Part shown: piece after piece, positions 1 through 34,100 of the stretch
Layout of the letters: the number at the start of each line of letters is the position of its first letter
Position numbering within the stretch: the stretch's first letter is position 1
Origin: Epinephelus fuscoguttatus
Taxonomy: Eukaryota > Chordata > Actinopteri > Perciformes > Serranidae
Assembly: GCF_011397635.1 (NCBI RefSeq)
Contig: NC_064771.1
Span: 13,145,379 to 13,209,378, forward strand
Length of the DNA: 64,000 bases
Direction of reading: 5' to 3'
Made by a program: the position numbers and the translations under genes
The notes under the pieces: generated by a model
Database searches by the model: none
Told to the model about the DNA's origin: nothing
What the model saw: the letters and a program-made list of their open reading frames with translations, nothing else

Positions 1-730
1 GATTGTTATTCTAAATGTCTGACAGCATTATGGAAAGGATTCTTACAGCGATAAGACTTTTTGTTAAAGAGTAAGATCCTTTTTGCCCCAAAATCTCTAT
101 TGTCAAACTCACAACACAACATTTGAATAAATAGTAATTTTATCTTTGTAAAACACGCTTCATTCAAAGTCCACATAAACAAAGTAAAACTCAAGATAAC
201 AGCCTTGGGTTTTTTTTGTTTTTTTTTCAATTGTTCCAACAATTACCAGCTCTGGTTTGGTTGAAATAAACCCTTAATTCACCCAGTTAGATGTGATAAT
301 ATGCTGGCTCTGCACGCGGTAACAAGACTGTTTATTTAAATGGAATCTGATGGGTTTGGAGATGCAGATTTTGGGTCTGTTTTTGGTTACCCATGACCAA
401 AAAGGTCTTATCTCTGCAGGAGCCCTTCTGTGATGCTGTCAGACACTTATGATAACAATCTGAGCCATTCAGTGGCAAAAACAAGCACCTTTAGTGGACG
501 TACATTGAAGGTGCACAAATGCCCCAAGTGCTTACATTGCAGCCTGATTCTCAGCTGCTGGCTGCAGTGTTCTTGCTCATTTCTGAACTACTTTTGAAAA
601 CTGTTGTTCCCATTACTCATTTAGACACAAGAACATAATAAAATAGGTCCAGGTTGAAAAAAATGAAGTTACCCTTTAACAAGGGTGAAATTCACTAATG
701 ATGGACAGACATCCCCATTTGCTCCATCAG
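1..730. other. Intron of gucy2c, no exon seen
   Basis: The stretch before the acceptor at 721-730 is AT-rich. I see no open frame resembling the upstream cyclase exon (DIVGF-type motif) and no recognisable RNA gene or repeat. Confidence 0.5.
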
Positions 731-2622
<1,892 letters not shown>

Positions 2623-5600
2623 TACGTGCCTACTGTTGAATACATCGCTGACACAATCTGTATGTATGTGATTACACTATGCAGTAAGGGAGGGAGGATA
2701 ACCAGAAGACAAGAAGGGAAGTATATGCATTACAACAGTATAACAAGCAGAGATGTAAAGACTAGTTGGTCAGTTCCATTTTGTTAAGGCTAAACTGAGG
2801 CTATGATCAGCATCAATGTCTAGACTACAACTTAAAAATGTTCTTGTATATATCAACATGTCTCCTGCATTTTCTTGTGAGGTTCATTAATTCATTTAAA
2901 TATGTAATTCATTTGCTGTTTAGTGTAAACATGGGTCATATGCAGCTAAAAGATATTGCAGTTATTAATTCCCAGTGCTTAATATGTCCGTCATTCTGGA
3001 GGAAACTGGTTTGTGCATCACTGCTGTTAAGCAGGGCGATATGAAGGAATTAACAGGAGCATAAAAACTAAAAAAAAAGCAAAGCTATAGATGTAGCTTT
3101 ATTGTGTCAGGTGTGAAGCACCTCAACATAATTGCAATGAAAGTGTCAATTTGTGACCTAGTAACCTATTAGATCTGGTATAAATCTATAGACTGAATCA
3201 CATTTGTTTACAGTAACTTCCTTGTTTCACATACATTAAAATAATACAGTGCTGAGCAGACGCTGCCTCAACTGGATAGTCTTAGGCCACCTAAAAAAAA
3301 AGCCTAACCCTAAAAACAATCAGTATGAGTTAAAGTGTTTGCTGTGTTTAAATGTTTTTGCGGCTTTACTTCCCCACCAGACAACCCTTTCCCATGGGAG
3401 ACTGAAGTGGTTATATCAGAGCCACCAAACTCCACTGACAAACAATAGCCATTTTACTTCACAGAACACGGGAGTTGCCAGTCTACCGCTGTCTGGATTT
3501 GTAGTGTGTAAGGTAAAGCTGTGAAAAATATTCAAAATATAATATTCACTTAAACTGATATTGATTTTTTTTAGGTTGCTACATTGTTTCGCTTCTGTGC
3601 TGGTAAATTTGATTTGTCAAAGATGATAGCAATTTACTTAGTTCATAAAATAGGCACAGCAGAAGTGTCAGATAGGTCTGATCACAGTGTTTAACTATAT
3701 ATATCTTTAAACGTTAGTTACAGCTGAAAATCACAACAGAAATAATCAATGTATGCTTTAAGCAGGATCAGCCAATGAGACAAAAGAATTTGACTTTTAT
3801 CTGCCATATTGTTCATTCTTAAAAATGTCCTGACATTTTACTGAGTGATGTTTTAATTGAAAGTGTTTTTAAGTTCATTTTGTTTGTGTAAAATTTCTAA
3901 TATGTTGAAATGGAGCAATGCCATTATTCTTGTACTGGTTATTTTCTATTCATATATTTTTTTTACCCAAATGACAACTGCTTTGACCGCAGCTGCATCG
4001 AGTGCTGGCAACCACAGATTGATGTGAGGTGGTTAAGGACAGTGGTTCCCAACTGTTGGGTCACAGTCCAAAAGTGGGTCGTGGGTCCATTCTGAATGGA
4101 CCTCAAGTGACAAGATTGTAAAAAACACACTTGATTTTGAAGTACTGTGAATTTTTTAGCACAGAGCTTTTATTTTGGAAGTGCTGTTTCATGTAGGGAA
4201 TAACTAACGGACAGCTACGTCACAGAGACAGCAAACTAGCTTGATGACATGTCCAAACGCAACTATGACGCTGAATGTTGGAAAGCAATGGTTTAGGAGA
4301 TAATTGCTGTCATGGCTGTACTTTATAACCAGCTTTGTTATTTCGTCATTTTCAAACTAAATACCAGGGTATACTGACATGTGGACTCATAATGAGCGTG
4401 TCACGGTTGTAACATCTGCCTTGACGGGAAAAAAATAAATTCAAATCTGTATTTTAAACCAAAGGACAAAGATTTTATTTTGTTGAGAATGGTGATATTC
4501 ATTTACATTAAATAAAAAAATCACTTTCTGTCACATCTGTTGAAAATGCTGTATATTGTTCAGGTGAAATACAGAAATGAAAACAGCGTTTCTCGAAGCC
4601 TGTACAGGTTCATCTGAGGCGTTACAATGCATGTGTCACATTATTTGACGTATACAGACACCCAGTATGGACAGCAGAAGAAAAAAAAAAACTCCAGCAT
4701 CAGATTAAAATGTTTTTCTATCCACAGCTGCCTGACAGATGTTTGTTTTTTGCACGGAATAATGAAAAGTACTGCCAAGTAGACTTTTACACATCTAACA
4801 CTATGTGAAAACACACTCTACTGTACAGCAGAAACAATTCAACACGTAGTGTACAAATAAGAAACTGAAGTGTGGATCCAGCAAACCAAACAAGGTGACT
4901 GGACATGCAAGTGGAGGCTTATAAAACGGATCGACTGGTAACTCCTTTTCATTGGAGGAAAAAAAGACTATCATCTGGGAAATGTCTTTTGAACAGCATT
5001 TATGTGAACTTAACTAACATATTCAGTAAACCTGATGAATATATTTCTATATACTGTTGAAGATCATCAGGTTAGTCAAAAATAAAAGCAAGTCAAGTAG
5101 AAAAAAGCAAAAGTCACCCTAAGATGACGTTAACACCCCCTCCCCACCTAAAAATATCAAAACCCAGATTCTTTTTACTATGTAACATTCAAAAAGAAAT
5201 GTTGAGAATAAATTAGACAACTGAACGTACAAAAAAAAAATAAAAAGGCATGATATTTTATACAAAACAGCCTTCTACAGGAGCTGCGTGAAACCAGCTT
5301 CAGCTCACACACAGCTGCGTGTACTCTCAATCTCTACTTTATGAAAAATAAAAATTCTCAGATCAAACATGCACTAGAAGAAATGTACACAAATACCAAA
5401 CCTAGACTCTCAGTGAGACTGTAAACTACCCATTTGTCGACTAAAATATTAAAACAACCATTTTAAAAAAATGCATGTAATGTAAAACACCTATGATCAT
5501 GTCAGTTTTGCTGCTTGAACTCAAGGCACCGAATGATTCGAGTGAAAAGAGCTGCGAGAAAAAGCTGAAGTGACAAAACATTAAACAGTCTTCTCCCTCC

Positions 5601-8600
5601 TGCTAATATCACTGTTATGATTATCAAAAGCATGATGTAACATCACTATCCTAACATTTACTGTACTCTGCTAATCAGCCGTTAAGGTATTGCGAGGAAC
5701 CTTAAAGGTCCAGGGTATCTGTTTACACTTTGGATGGATGAGACATTTAATTTCATGTACGCACACACAAACACTCAGTATTGTATTTGCAGCCTTTTTT
5801 TCAGATTTAATTATCAAAATGTTATTAAAAAAGTAGCCAACCATGATCTTAATTCTCGATTGTCTCACGTTGTAACTCTAAGTGCTTATTGCCTGTATAA
5901 AACAGCCGTGTGTGTTAGTGTGTGTCCTGACTGCATGTTGCTGGTCAGTCAGTGTTACAAAGGAGCTGAACAGCAGGGGGGGTCAGACATAAGCTGCTGA
6001 CAGCCAATGCTCAATATGGCTGCAGAAATCTTTAGAGGCAGAAATAATCTCTCTGCGTGAGGTAAACCTCTGCAGGCAGAGCCAAAAAAGTGGTTAGTGA
6101 AGAACAGAACAGCTTTAATGAGTGGTTTGGTTTAGTGTTTTCTTTTTTCTTCTGGTCAGCAAACAAAAATAAACCGGAGCAAATGCTATGTGTACCCGTG
6201 TTAGAGTAACTGCAGCTAAAAACTTCACTTCCCACGTTTAAGGAAATGTTGTCAGCATAAATATCCCACAATGGCTAAACATGAGCGACCGCATATTGCT
6301 AAAGCTTTCAAAGATGGTCTAAAACCTGGTGTGGGGGTTGTAAAGTTGTCTGTTTCCACTTTAAATTAGGAATATGAACTGGAATATGTAGCCAACCACC
6401 ATATCATAGCATAGTTACCCATTCACCTTCTTCTCCCCTTTGTATTGTAATGTCTTAACTGTTTTGTTTTTTGGCTCCTACCACTGCAGATGAACTCAAT
6501 GAGTTAAATTATTTATGCCTCCACTAAATGCTTTAAAAGAGACCTGCCCCGCTCCCATTAGCATTTGTTCTACAATGTATTTCTGTGTTTTATTTGGTTA
6601 AATGTTTTCTAATAGGCTACGTCATGACGCTGGGGTACTGTAGATGTATTCTAGGCTGTATGTGTATTTACACAGTTTATTACCTGCTGATAAAAACTGA
6701 ACACCCTGTTATTTTTAAGCTACTTTCCAGCATTCAACAACTGCAGCTGCAGATTTTTACCAGTGAATGTGCTGTCAAGACCTCATGGCAGGTACATTTG
6801 CTAATTCATGTCATTACACAGCACTATACAGACTGTCATGGGTTGTGCCACAGACCTGTGAGGTGGTTCCAAATTTGATCCGTGGTGCAGTTCCTACAAG
6901 TTGCCAACAGAGGTCATTAAAAGTCATGTGTGATTGAACTTGCTGCTTCTTAAAAACCTTTTCAATCATACACCTGCACTGCGGCAGATCTGCTGTTCAT
7001 TATTTTACAAACAAAGATGATAGAGGACCTAGTGTGACTATCATTACTGCAAGGCAGAGATACACCTCATTCTCCTGTCTCTCCTCCTTATTTTGATCCC
7101 CCCCTCCTCCCGCCCTCTACCCCTCTCAGTTACAGCCTTCTCTGACTCACACCAACATCTCTCTGTCAGCTGGGGCCAAAGCTGGCTCTGGATCTCAGCC
7201 AGGGCGACAGCCTGAGACGACGCTGCTGCTGAGCATGCAGTGGCACGAGGTGATGCAGGTGTGCATCAGCTCAAGGAAGGATGTTGGCGCAGAGAGAAAA
7301 TGTAGAGCAGTGTGTGTTTCTGTCAGTGCGGTGTGCTGGCTGCTCTGTTGGACAATGATAGCCTGTCTGTAAGGAGATGAAGCCTTTGTAAGGTGACCAG
7401 TAAATAATGGCGTAGGATAATACATCTGTCTCCAGCTACACTGATCCATCTGTCAGCAAAGAGAACCCATAAATGGCTAACATCTAATACCATGAGATCA
7501 CACCAGGGTTAAAACATGTTCACACAGGTAGACCAGGGTCAATGCACCCGATGCAACTCAGAACCAAAGGCGCACTGACTCATATCTGCTTTGTATGCAG
7601 TGCACACTGCCAAGATCTGCTCCAGCCTCGACTACAGGGGTTGCGAGGTCAGTGTTCAAGATCAAACCAGTGTTTTCACTACGGCTGCCCCCTGAGAGTC
7701 CCTGAAGATTCGACTCATCAGTGTCGGTGACCCTATAGTCAACTAAGATCTCCTCAAGTCGGGCAGTCTTTTTATTTTGGTCGGTCAGTATATTTCTGGG
7801 GACGATTCAGTCCCCAGATGTGGCTGCAGAGTGAGAGCTTTTTGCTGTCACGCTGCTCTCTGTTACAGGCAGCTGCAGACCAAGAGCCAAGGTAAGTTTG
7901 ACTAAGACGGAGGCAGCTGCCCAGAGGAAGAGAGGCTTTGCCCGGTCAGGCTTTGAGATAACGCTATCTTCTGCCTTTACAGCTCATGGCTACTTAATAC
8001 AATATCGTCTCTGGCTTTTGTTTGATATCATTAGCATAGTTAGCTTGCGTTAGCTCGAAGGGCCCACTTGGCTTGTTTACTGTATTACGTGTATTACCAA
8101 ACCCTGTTCAAAGTCTCAAACTCTACATAGAAAAAAGGAATGAATATTCATATTGAACAGCCACATCCATTCGGTGCCGTCCTAGTTTTCACAGACAGCA
8201 ACATTAAATTAAATTACCATCATTATAACCTCCTCATTTAACAAGTAAAGTAAAGTTGGTCCTGTCTGAAATGTCTGCAGTCAAAACCTTTGCAAAATGC
8301 AAAATAAATGAGAAGACTACGGGATTTGCCTTGAATTAACATTAGGATACGTGTAACACAGTTAAAGTCTGATCCTTTCACATCATCCGTCATTCATCAG
8401 ATCATAGTGACACAGTAAAAGCTCCTCACTGGGTAACAACAGCAAGACAATGTCAATTTTTCCTCAGGCAGATTTTCTATTCTCTCTCATATTTCGGTTC
8501 AGCACCTTGGTTCGGCCAGCTTTAATCTGGATCTTTGGTTATAATTTACTAAGCTCCACTACTGCCCTTGGCAATGTAACATTTGCACACACCGACACAT

Positions 8601-8842
8601 TATCATCTCTACTAATAAAATTAATTCGCCTGAAAAATATTTCTGAACATATTGCTGTGCCTGACTGTGAGATTTAAGATCTTTTTTTCTTTTCTTCTTT
8701 TTGGTCGTTATCTTCCTAACTGGCATTTTGTCAATGAACTGATAACAATGCTACAAATCTGTTTCGATGAGTGTCCATTGACGCACACATGCACCATGTT
8801 GTGATAAGCCTAGAAAAAAATAACTTAAATTTCTTGTCATTT
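2623..8842. other. Convergent intergenic region gucy2c / kctd17
   Basis: This 6.2-kb region separates two 3' ends. It contains no spliced or unspliced coding sequence I can support. Possible plus-strand polyadenylation signals (AATAAA) occur at 4434-4439 and 4511-4516, rather far from the gucy2c stop. Minus-strand candidates for kctd17 are ATTAAA at 8521-8526 and AATAAA at 7771-7776. A dispersed-repeat fragment lies near 4041-4085. A stretch around 7650-7760, with CTGCCCCCTGA and TCGACTCATCAGT, resembles a degraded hAT-type MITE. Confidence 0.5.
4041..4085 (+). repeat. Fragment of a dispersed repeat
   Basis: The string AGTGGTTCCCAACTGTTGGG followed by a GTGGGTCGTGGGTCC block is typical of a widespread vertebrate repeat family (recognised from memory). 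It is short and degraded. Confidence 0.45.
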
Positions 8843-26315
<17,473 letters not shown>

Positions 26316-26504
26316 TTGGAAACAGCCGCTAGACACGAGATGAAGACGAGCGAGGGCGTCCGTCCGTGTCCGCTGTTGCCTCGGCTTCTTCTCCCCTTTA
26401 CCAGCCAGCCGGAGTAAGTTCCGCCCCTAACCGAACTCAAAGATCAGGCGCGTGAAGTTACGGGAAGTGAGACGTAGAACATCAGAGAAATACTTTCAAA
26501 ATAA

Positions 26505-26600
26505 AAGCACCCTGGACAGGTCGCCAGACTATCACAGGGCTGACACATAGAGACAAACAACCATTCACGCTCACATTCACACCTACGGACAATTTAGAGT
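26505..26600 (+). repeat. Conserved teleost dispersed repeat fragment
   Basis: It contains ACCATTCACGCTCACATTCA and GGACAATTTAGAGT. I recall this block as recurrent in fish genomes. Only this fragment is present. Confidence 0.55.
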
Positions 26601-27353
26601 TGGGACGCAAATTATAGAACTTAAAAAGTGAAATCGTTTACTACTAGTTTACTTAATTATGCTTCTTGCCTGATATATTCATTGCACAAATTAATTGACA
26701 AAAAAACTTATCGCTGCTTCATAATAATTTTAGGCTAAATTTAAGATAATAATAATATAATAATATTAATAATCAGTGTTAAGATAATAATAACAATAAT
26801 AATAATAATATTTTTTTAAATAAATTTAAGTATGCCGGAGACCAAAAAAAAAAAAAAAAGTTGCATACAGTGTATTTGTAAATAGAAACGCAGAAAAAAC
26901 AAATTGACATTGTAAAAAAAGAATGATAATAAATACAACAAAAAAATAAACAGGTGTGTAACAGAGACATGGCTCAAGAGAGGAAGGGTGGGCCCACACA
27001 GACTGCTTATGCAACAGGCGCAACATTTGCTACGCCCCTGTCCTAAGGTACCAAAGTTATATATTTCAGAGGGAATGGTGGATGACCTGATTTGTCATAC
27101 AATCACATGCTGTGTAACTATTCTGTAGATATTAGGACGGACTTTGATTATGTCTCACACATTTTAGCAGTTCTTTTGAAAAGCAAATTTCAACATTTTA
27201 TTTTGAAAGGTTTCCTATTTTCAGTTTTGGTCTAGTTTTCCATGGAAAACTTGACAAAGATAAAGACAAAATACTGGGTTTTGTAGTTTTTTGCAAAACT
27301 ATTCTGAACACCAAATAAAGGAGAAAACGCACCACAAAGAACAATACTAAGAC

Positions 27354-27359
27354 TTTATT
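27354..27359 (-). terminator. plbd1: Candidate polyadenylation signal of plbd1
   Basis: AATAAA on the minus strand about 770 bases past the plbd1 stop. It is the first canonical hexamer I found in that direction, so this is an inferred assignment. Confidence 0.4.
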
Positions 27360-28126
27360 ATAGTCAGTATTTAGTAAGATAAATTTGCTCTACATTGTAT
27401 AAACCTGAGTAAACATTGCATAGAACTTGGAAAAACACATCAAAACAGATAAATTAGTATTTATTGGAGAAAAAAAGGTGAATAGCATTTCCCTGATGGC
27501 TACAATCCCAAACGGTGTGGATCAAACCTTTACACAATTTGTGAGACGCCACTGATGAACACCACTCATATAAATTCAGAGTGCACTGTCATAATGCAGC
27601 CACTCTTGGATGGACACTGAGAAATGAGAGCTGCAGTGATTCTAACAGGATCATCTTGTGGCTAATGGCTGGTGCTCAGTTAAACATACAAACAAAATGC
27701 ATTTTAGGATAATATACTAATGGTTAGTGTTTAATGTCAAATAACCAAACTGTCTTTCTACCTTAAATTTACATTAATCAGCTTTAAAATAAGTGACTAT
27801 AACAATAAATTTATGCAGACTGCATATTTGACAATGGGAGAAGAAGTCATTCATATTGTCCTGTAACTGTATTTAAGCCTTTCATGACTCATTTTTAGTT
27901 GTAATATTGCACAGTTGGAGAATTTGTACTGATGCTGCACTTACAATTCAATTATATTTTTGTCCAAATTAGAAAGACAGTTTACCATATTTTGCCAAGC
28001 TGTTGTGCCCAGTAATCACAGGTGCACCAGGATGTCTAGTGTCGTGACAAAGTCTGTATTGCTGATTTAAACAGGGAAGCCTGACTAGTTGTTCCTGGAT
28101 GGGTGATATCTTCTGTCTCTGTGCTC

Positions 28127-31100
28127 TCAGGGCTGACGCAGTGTGGGCCTCATAGTGACGAAGGGAAAGTTGTAGGTGTGTGGGAGCCCCTGATGAGTCG
28201 TGAGGTTGAAGGATTGCCATGAGAACGGACGCAGGCCCCCCTGCGTCGTGGGGCCATTTACTGCCTCCGCTACCAGCTGGACAGCCATCTGGTAGTCCGT
28301 CACCTGTACCATGAGATAGATGGGTGAGGAGGGCACAAAGGAAAGAGTGAGCAACAGGAAGGAAGTGAGGTTGCTTAATATGGTTCGGAAATCTAATAGA
28401 CATCCATGAAGACATTTCTGCTGCCGTTAATGGAGTTTAGTCATTCAGAACCCGTATTTAACTTGTAATGGTTGTGTTCAATCACTGTTTGTTCTATGCC
28501 ATATTTAAATTGCTGATTGCTCTTTTGTTTTTTTAGAGTGGAAAGCCGTTGACGTAAGCAACAGACTGTCAAAATTATTTCCATGTTTGCAGCTCTTTAA
28601 GGCAGGGTACATATGTGCATATTCTAAAATCTGGCATCTTTGATTGAAACATGTGCAGTTGCTTTAAACATTATACCAATGAAGCATTGGCATGTTAGCA
28701 TTGTCATTGTGAGCATGTTAGCCGCCATCAGCTAGCTAGGCTGTAAACTATAGTCTTGTTGAACAAAGAATATAGTAAAAATATCAAATGACTCAACACA
28801 ACGGGTAAAGACAGTAAAATATCATTGCAAGTTTTACAAACATTTTAGAAAGTTGGGGGCAGAGATAGTGGCACTTCCGGGTGGGAGGGCTGGTACAATC
28901 TAATCGAATTCCTGAAATTCAGTTTTGGCTTTTTGTTTTGGTGTGCCACCCCGAGATTTTCCGTGACCCCATCTGCCAACCCCTATGAAAAATTTCTGGG
29001 GGTGCCACCCACTGACAGTGGTGCCTAGCCAATAAACAATATCAAACAAAAGGCAAAATCATTCCGATACATAAAACAGATAAATGCACCCAAAACAAGT
29101 CTGTATTAATTTTGTAAAATAATTTTTTTAATGTACATAATCTTAAACTTGATTGGGGCACTAATGTGCTAATGACCTCTGACCTTAGTGTCATAGCATC
29201 CTCCTGGACGTGGTCTCCTTGGTCTCAGGTCGTTCCGACAACAGATGGTTTTACATGGATGGCCCTTGGAGTAGGGATCTCTCTTGTAGTCTGAAATAGA
29301 ATCAGTCTGACCTAAGTCACGCTGCTTAATGTCTGAAAATAGCAACAATATCCTGAATTATTCGTGTGTTGTTTTCTGTCACATCCCTGAAGCCCTTTGA
29401 GTTCAGGAAAGGCTATGAAATATGAGGAATGCATGACTTATTGTTGTACCTACTGTTGTATCTCATGATGTGTTTGAGGGAGCTGAGGTCAGACACCTTG
29501 GCCTGGTCCCTGCGGAGGATTTTGGCCCGGGGACAGAGGTCGTAAGAGAAATCCTCTCCGTATCTTTTCCACATCACACCGTACCCACTCAGGTTGTAGA
29601 TTTCAGCATGAAATGGTATGTTGTATGATGGCCAATAACCTGCCAAATGCAGCACACCAAAGGTGGAGGATGTCCAGACAAATCACCACCTAAAAAAGCC
29701 ATCCTGGATAAAACCAATAAACCTATAGGCCTATGTTTTATTTCTTACCTCTTCGTAAAGCTTGAGTCTGATCAGAGTGCATCACCTTCCCAGGAATCTG
29801 CTCCACCACAGTCAGAGCTCCATCCCTGATACTGTGACCCAGAGAAACCCTGTCGAGGTCTACCACCATGTACTGGCTGTTATATGTACCTAAAACACAG
29901 AGGGGGACATGCTCTGTTTCCTGCCTCACAGGCACAAAGAATCCTCATGGTTTTTGAAGTCAGTATCACTATAAATGATTAACCTAAACAGTAGTGGTGT
30001 TGCATGTTTTAGCCACAAATTACACAAATTTTATATATTTCCAGAGAATGCTGATAGCTCTACAGCAGACATTGGTTGCACAGAAATCAATTTGGAGACA
30101 CTTGTGCATGCTTTAAATAGGTAAACCATTACAGTGAACAATATGTTCTCTTTATCATTATTATTGGTCATGGTTACATCATAATAGCGTGGTACTAAAG
30201 TCTGGATCATCATTAAAACTGTCCTTGCTGCCACTTTCAAGGACACTCTGACAGATCAGAAGTAAAGGGAAGTCGGTAAAAAGCGGTTGCGTTGACGGAA
30301 AAGTGAAACTTGTGTGACAGTCATCATTTGATTTACATGAAATTTACATGGCATGGTCTCCAATTGATATAGATCAACATGAAGTACAATTAGTATTTGT
30401 TTTCTAGCACCACATAGTGGATACAGGAAGGAACAAAATTTACATTGGGTTATTTCCCACTCGCACACTCCACGCAGGAAATACCAGTTAAGTGTCCGAC
30501 TTTACAGAAATGCACAGCCGCACTGTTCAGCGTCTTGCTAGTACCCATGGCGTCTTCTTCTTCCTCCGCAAAATGAATCACATTTTTGCATTTTTCCAAA
30601 ACTCACAAAACTTCGCACACACATCAGAAGGGGTGCAAAATGTGATATTTTATTAAATAAAGGAACCATTATTATTGTTCTTTTATTCCTTGAAATTAAT
30701 CACATTTTTGAGGGGTTAAAGGTGCTCCAAAACTCACAAAACTTTGCACACACATCAGAACCAGTGGCTGCACTGTAACCAACTGTGCTTTGAGCTTAAA
30801 GGCTATGTCAAGTATTGGACAAATTAAAAATTTTGGCCTGCTGGTGGTGTGAAAGGAAAGGTCAGAGAATCACCAAAGTCAGTAGGATTTATCCTCTTGG
30901 GACCACGAATGTCTGCATAAGATTTCACTGCAATCCATCAATCAGTAAAGATATTTGAATCTGTATTTAGGTAATGGACCAACATTGCCAATCCTAGAGC
31001 CATGCTGCTAGCCGGCTAAAGAATTCTTTAAAGGGATAGTGCACCCAAAAATGAAAATTCAGCCATTATCTACTCACCCATATGCCGAGGGAGGCTCAGG

Positions 31101-34100
31101 TGAAGTTTTAGAGTCCTCACATCCCTTGCAGAGATCCAAGGAGAGAGGGGGTAGCAACACAACTCCACTTAATGGAGGCTTATAGCGCCCCAGATTCAAA
31201 CATTCAAAAACGCTTGCGCGCGAGACCAGGGAAAGCACGTGAACACACATGAAAGCGTTGCCCATGTCTCACGGTCTCGCGCAAGCACGCACACGTGGGC
31301 ACTGTGCACAGAGAAGCAGTTAGAGCTACAGGCTACAATAAGGCTAAAAATAGAGTTCAAATGTCAGGGCTTCAGGACACTTGGATCACTATGGACGAGC
31401 AGTATGGAGATATTTTGTGGTTTCAATTATGTGTTTTTGGACGTTTGAATCTGGGGCGCTGTAAGCCTCCATTAGGTGGAGTTGTGTTGCTATCCCCTCT
31501 CCCCTTGGATCTCCACAAGGGATGTGAGGACTCTGAAACTTTACCTGACTCTCCCTCGGCATATGGGTGAGTAGATAATGGCTGAATTTTCATTTTTGGA
31601 TGCACTATCCCTTTAAGCTAGCTGCTGAAAAGGAGTGTCAGTGATCTTCCGAATATCAGATATCAACACATCCTTGAACACACCAACGGGTAAAGTTAGA
31701 CTGTCTCTGTGAGCACTGCAATACTGTATTGGCATAAACTTACTACTTTCTACGAAGAAGGAAGTTAATTTTAAAACTTCCTTTGATCTTTGGAAAGTTT
31801 GCATTGACATAAAACCTACATGATTTGGACCAAAAGATGCACACCTACCACAATAGTATAGTGGGATTATGTAATACAAAAAAAGTTGCATTATTATCTA
31901 GTTGCATTGCTTCCAGTGTGTGATTTGCACAGGAAAAATAACATGCACAGTCCTGCATGTGCCTGAGGGATCTGACATTAGAGATGGTTAACTTCTGGCT
32001 CTGGAGTCACTGACTTGCACAGACAGTAAATCCCCAACCTAACCCTGTCTACGTCAAGATTAAGAACAGGCAAAGGTAAAGGCTCTCATGCCTGCAGGCC
32101 ACCACAACAGTTTGGCAGGACTGGATAGTATGAGAGCAGACACTGTTGGGTGATGAGAGGACTTTCAGTCTCAAGAACACTCTGTCCTGTTCTCCTGTGC
32201 CCTCCCATAGCAACATGACGTGAAAGATCAAAGCAGCTGCCCAATTAACACAAGTGTCATGTAATGAGAAGGATGGTCTGTTTGGGAGTCTGGTAAATCT
32301 CTATGGAAATTTGTCCTGTGAATTTTTACATAGTCAAGGTTTTAGCTCCAGACCAAGGTAATTCATCATTCATGCCTTTCTGCAAGTCTGATTTTCTTCC
32401 TGTCTGTTCTTAATTCTCTGCCCTGTCCCATCTTACTATTACTCAAATATAGGTTACATTAATTGTTAAAGTAAAAGTACTCATATTCATGTCCCCCTGA
32501 GGATGGACTGTAATAACTTTGGTGAGCCCCTGACTTTTCCTACAGCGCCACAAGCAGGTAAAAGTTCTCCCCTTATCCTGTGAAATATCTCAACGTCTGT
32601 TTAATGAATTGGCACATAATTTGGTGCAGACATTCATGGTCCACAGGGGATGAACTCTACCAACTTCTGTGAAATGTCTCAACAACTAATGGACAGATTT
32701 TTGTGACATTTAGTACTGATGTTCATGCCCCCCACAGGATAAAGTGTAATAACGTTGGTGATGCCCAGTTTCCGCAGCCATTGGCTATCAGTGTGACAAC
32801 GATTTAGCTTCGGAGGACAACGACCAGTATTTTGGGGATATGGGTGTGGATATCCAGATGACGGCCAAGACTTTCTCTTCCATGCGCCAGTTATTGATAA
32901 CTGTCTGATTAGCAATTTGAGATGTTGTATACACAGAGTCATGGTATCTTCATATGAATGCAGATAAATACAAAAAATAGAAGCTGATAAAAAGTCCTCG
33001 GACAATAGCTGATGGATTCCGAGAATGCATTTCGGCCTATGAGGTCTGTCTCTTTTGCTCTTCACATAGACTGTTTACCTTCATGCAACCAAAGCCTACT
33101 CAAACAGCATTGGTCAATAGTACAAACATAAATCTAGACACTTTCACCATGGATGTATAACAAGAACTGGATACAGTGTTTCCAGTCCAACAGAAGTGGC
33201 TATCTTCTGCTGGCTGAGGAGCTAACGTCTGGTTTAGCCCTCTTCTATCTTGAATGGGGATAAAATAGTTTAGTCATGCGGCTCTTCTAGACTTGAGAAA
33301 GGTTATCAGACCAAATGGATCATATTCCAATAGTGAAATGAGTCATTTTCATATCCACTCATTCATAGACGTCTCTTTCATAATGTAAGTCTATGGCATC
33401 ACATGACAAACCTGGAACTTGTAATTCCACATTTGGCCACTAAGTAAAATTGGCTTCAAAGCCCAGCACTTTTCATGGGGGTCTGGCTTTTGATACCAAA
33501 ATCTTGTCTTTTTGCCCACAGATTCTACAAACATATGCAGATATCTCTTTATATTAATGATCCCCTGACCTTTTCTATATATATTTGATTGTTTATTTAA
33601 ATTACCTTCTCAGTATTGATACCTGGTAGGCCACTGTCCGCTGGCACTGATTAGTCATGGTTGATCTTTAGTCTGTCAGCCATTTCTTTGGTTGTGAGAT
33701 GATCGAGTCTAAATAATAATATGCGAGGCAGGCAGAAGCTATAATCCGTACGATCAAAATGTTTGCTCAGGCAAAGATAAGGGAGTTCTACATCATGTCA
33801 TCTGCTGACACGTCTGGAGGGATTTAAGGGTTTAGAACAGATTCTGTTCAACTGAAGAGAGATTGGTGTATTCATGTATTTGAAAAGTGGGTAACAACTT
33901 TTCAAACTTAACCTACTTTGATTTAACTCACATTAAGAGGATTTTACCTGAGTTGTATTTGGAGAAGACGTGTGCCCACTCCTCTCCACTGTGCGCCAGG
34001 CTGTTGGCCAGGCGGACTCTCTGCCAGGCCAGTAGGCTGTGAGGGCTGAGCTGGGAGAACAGAGAGGCGTTGAAAACACCGATGGAGGTCTGAGTCATTA

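Larger units (their letters stand above)
26316..28126. other. Intergenic: kctd17 promoter side and plbd1 3' UTR
   Basis: Both flanking genes are on the minus strand. The part next to kctd17 (to about 26460) is GC-rich, as expected of a CpG-type promoter. The middle is AT-rich with AAT-type simple repeats (about 26745-26815). The part from about 27350 to 28126 is probably the plbd1 3' UTR. Confidence 0.5.

Noticed and set aside
32679-33065. 128-codon minus-strand open frame in a plbd1 intron
   Set aside because: It partly covers a dispersed repeat and has no family resemblance. The spliced plbd1 exons account for the gene.
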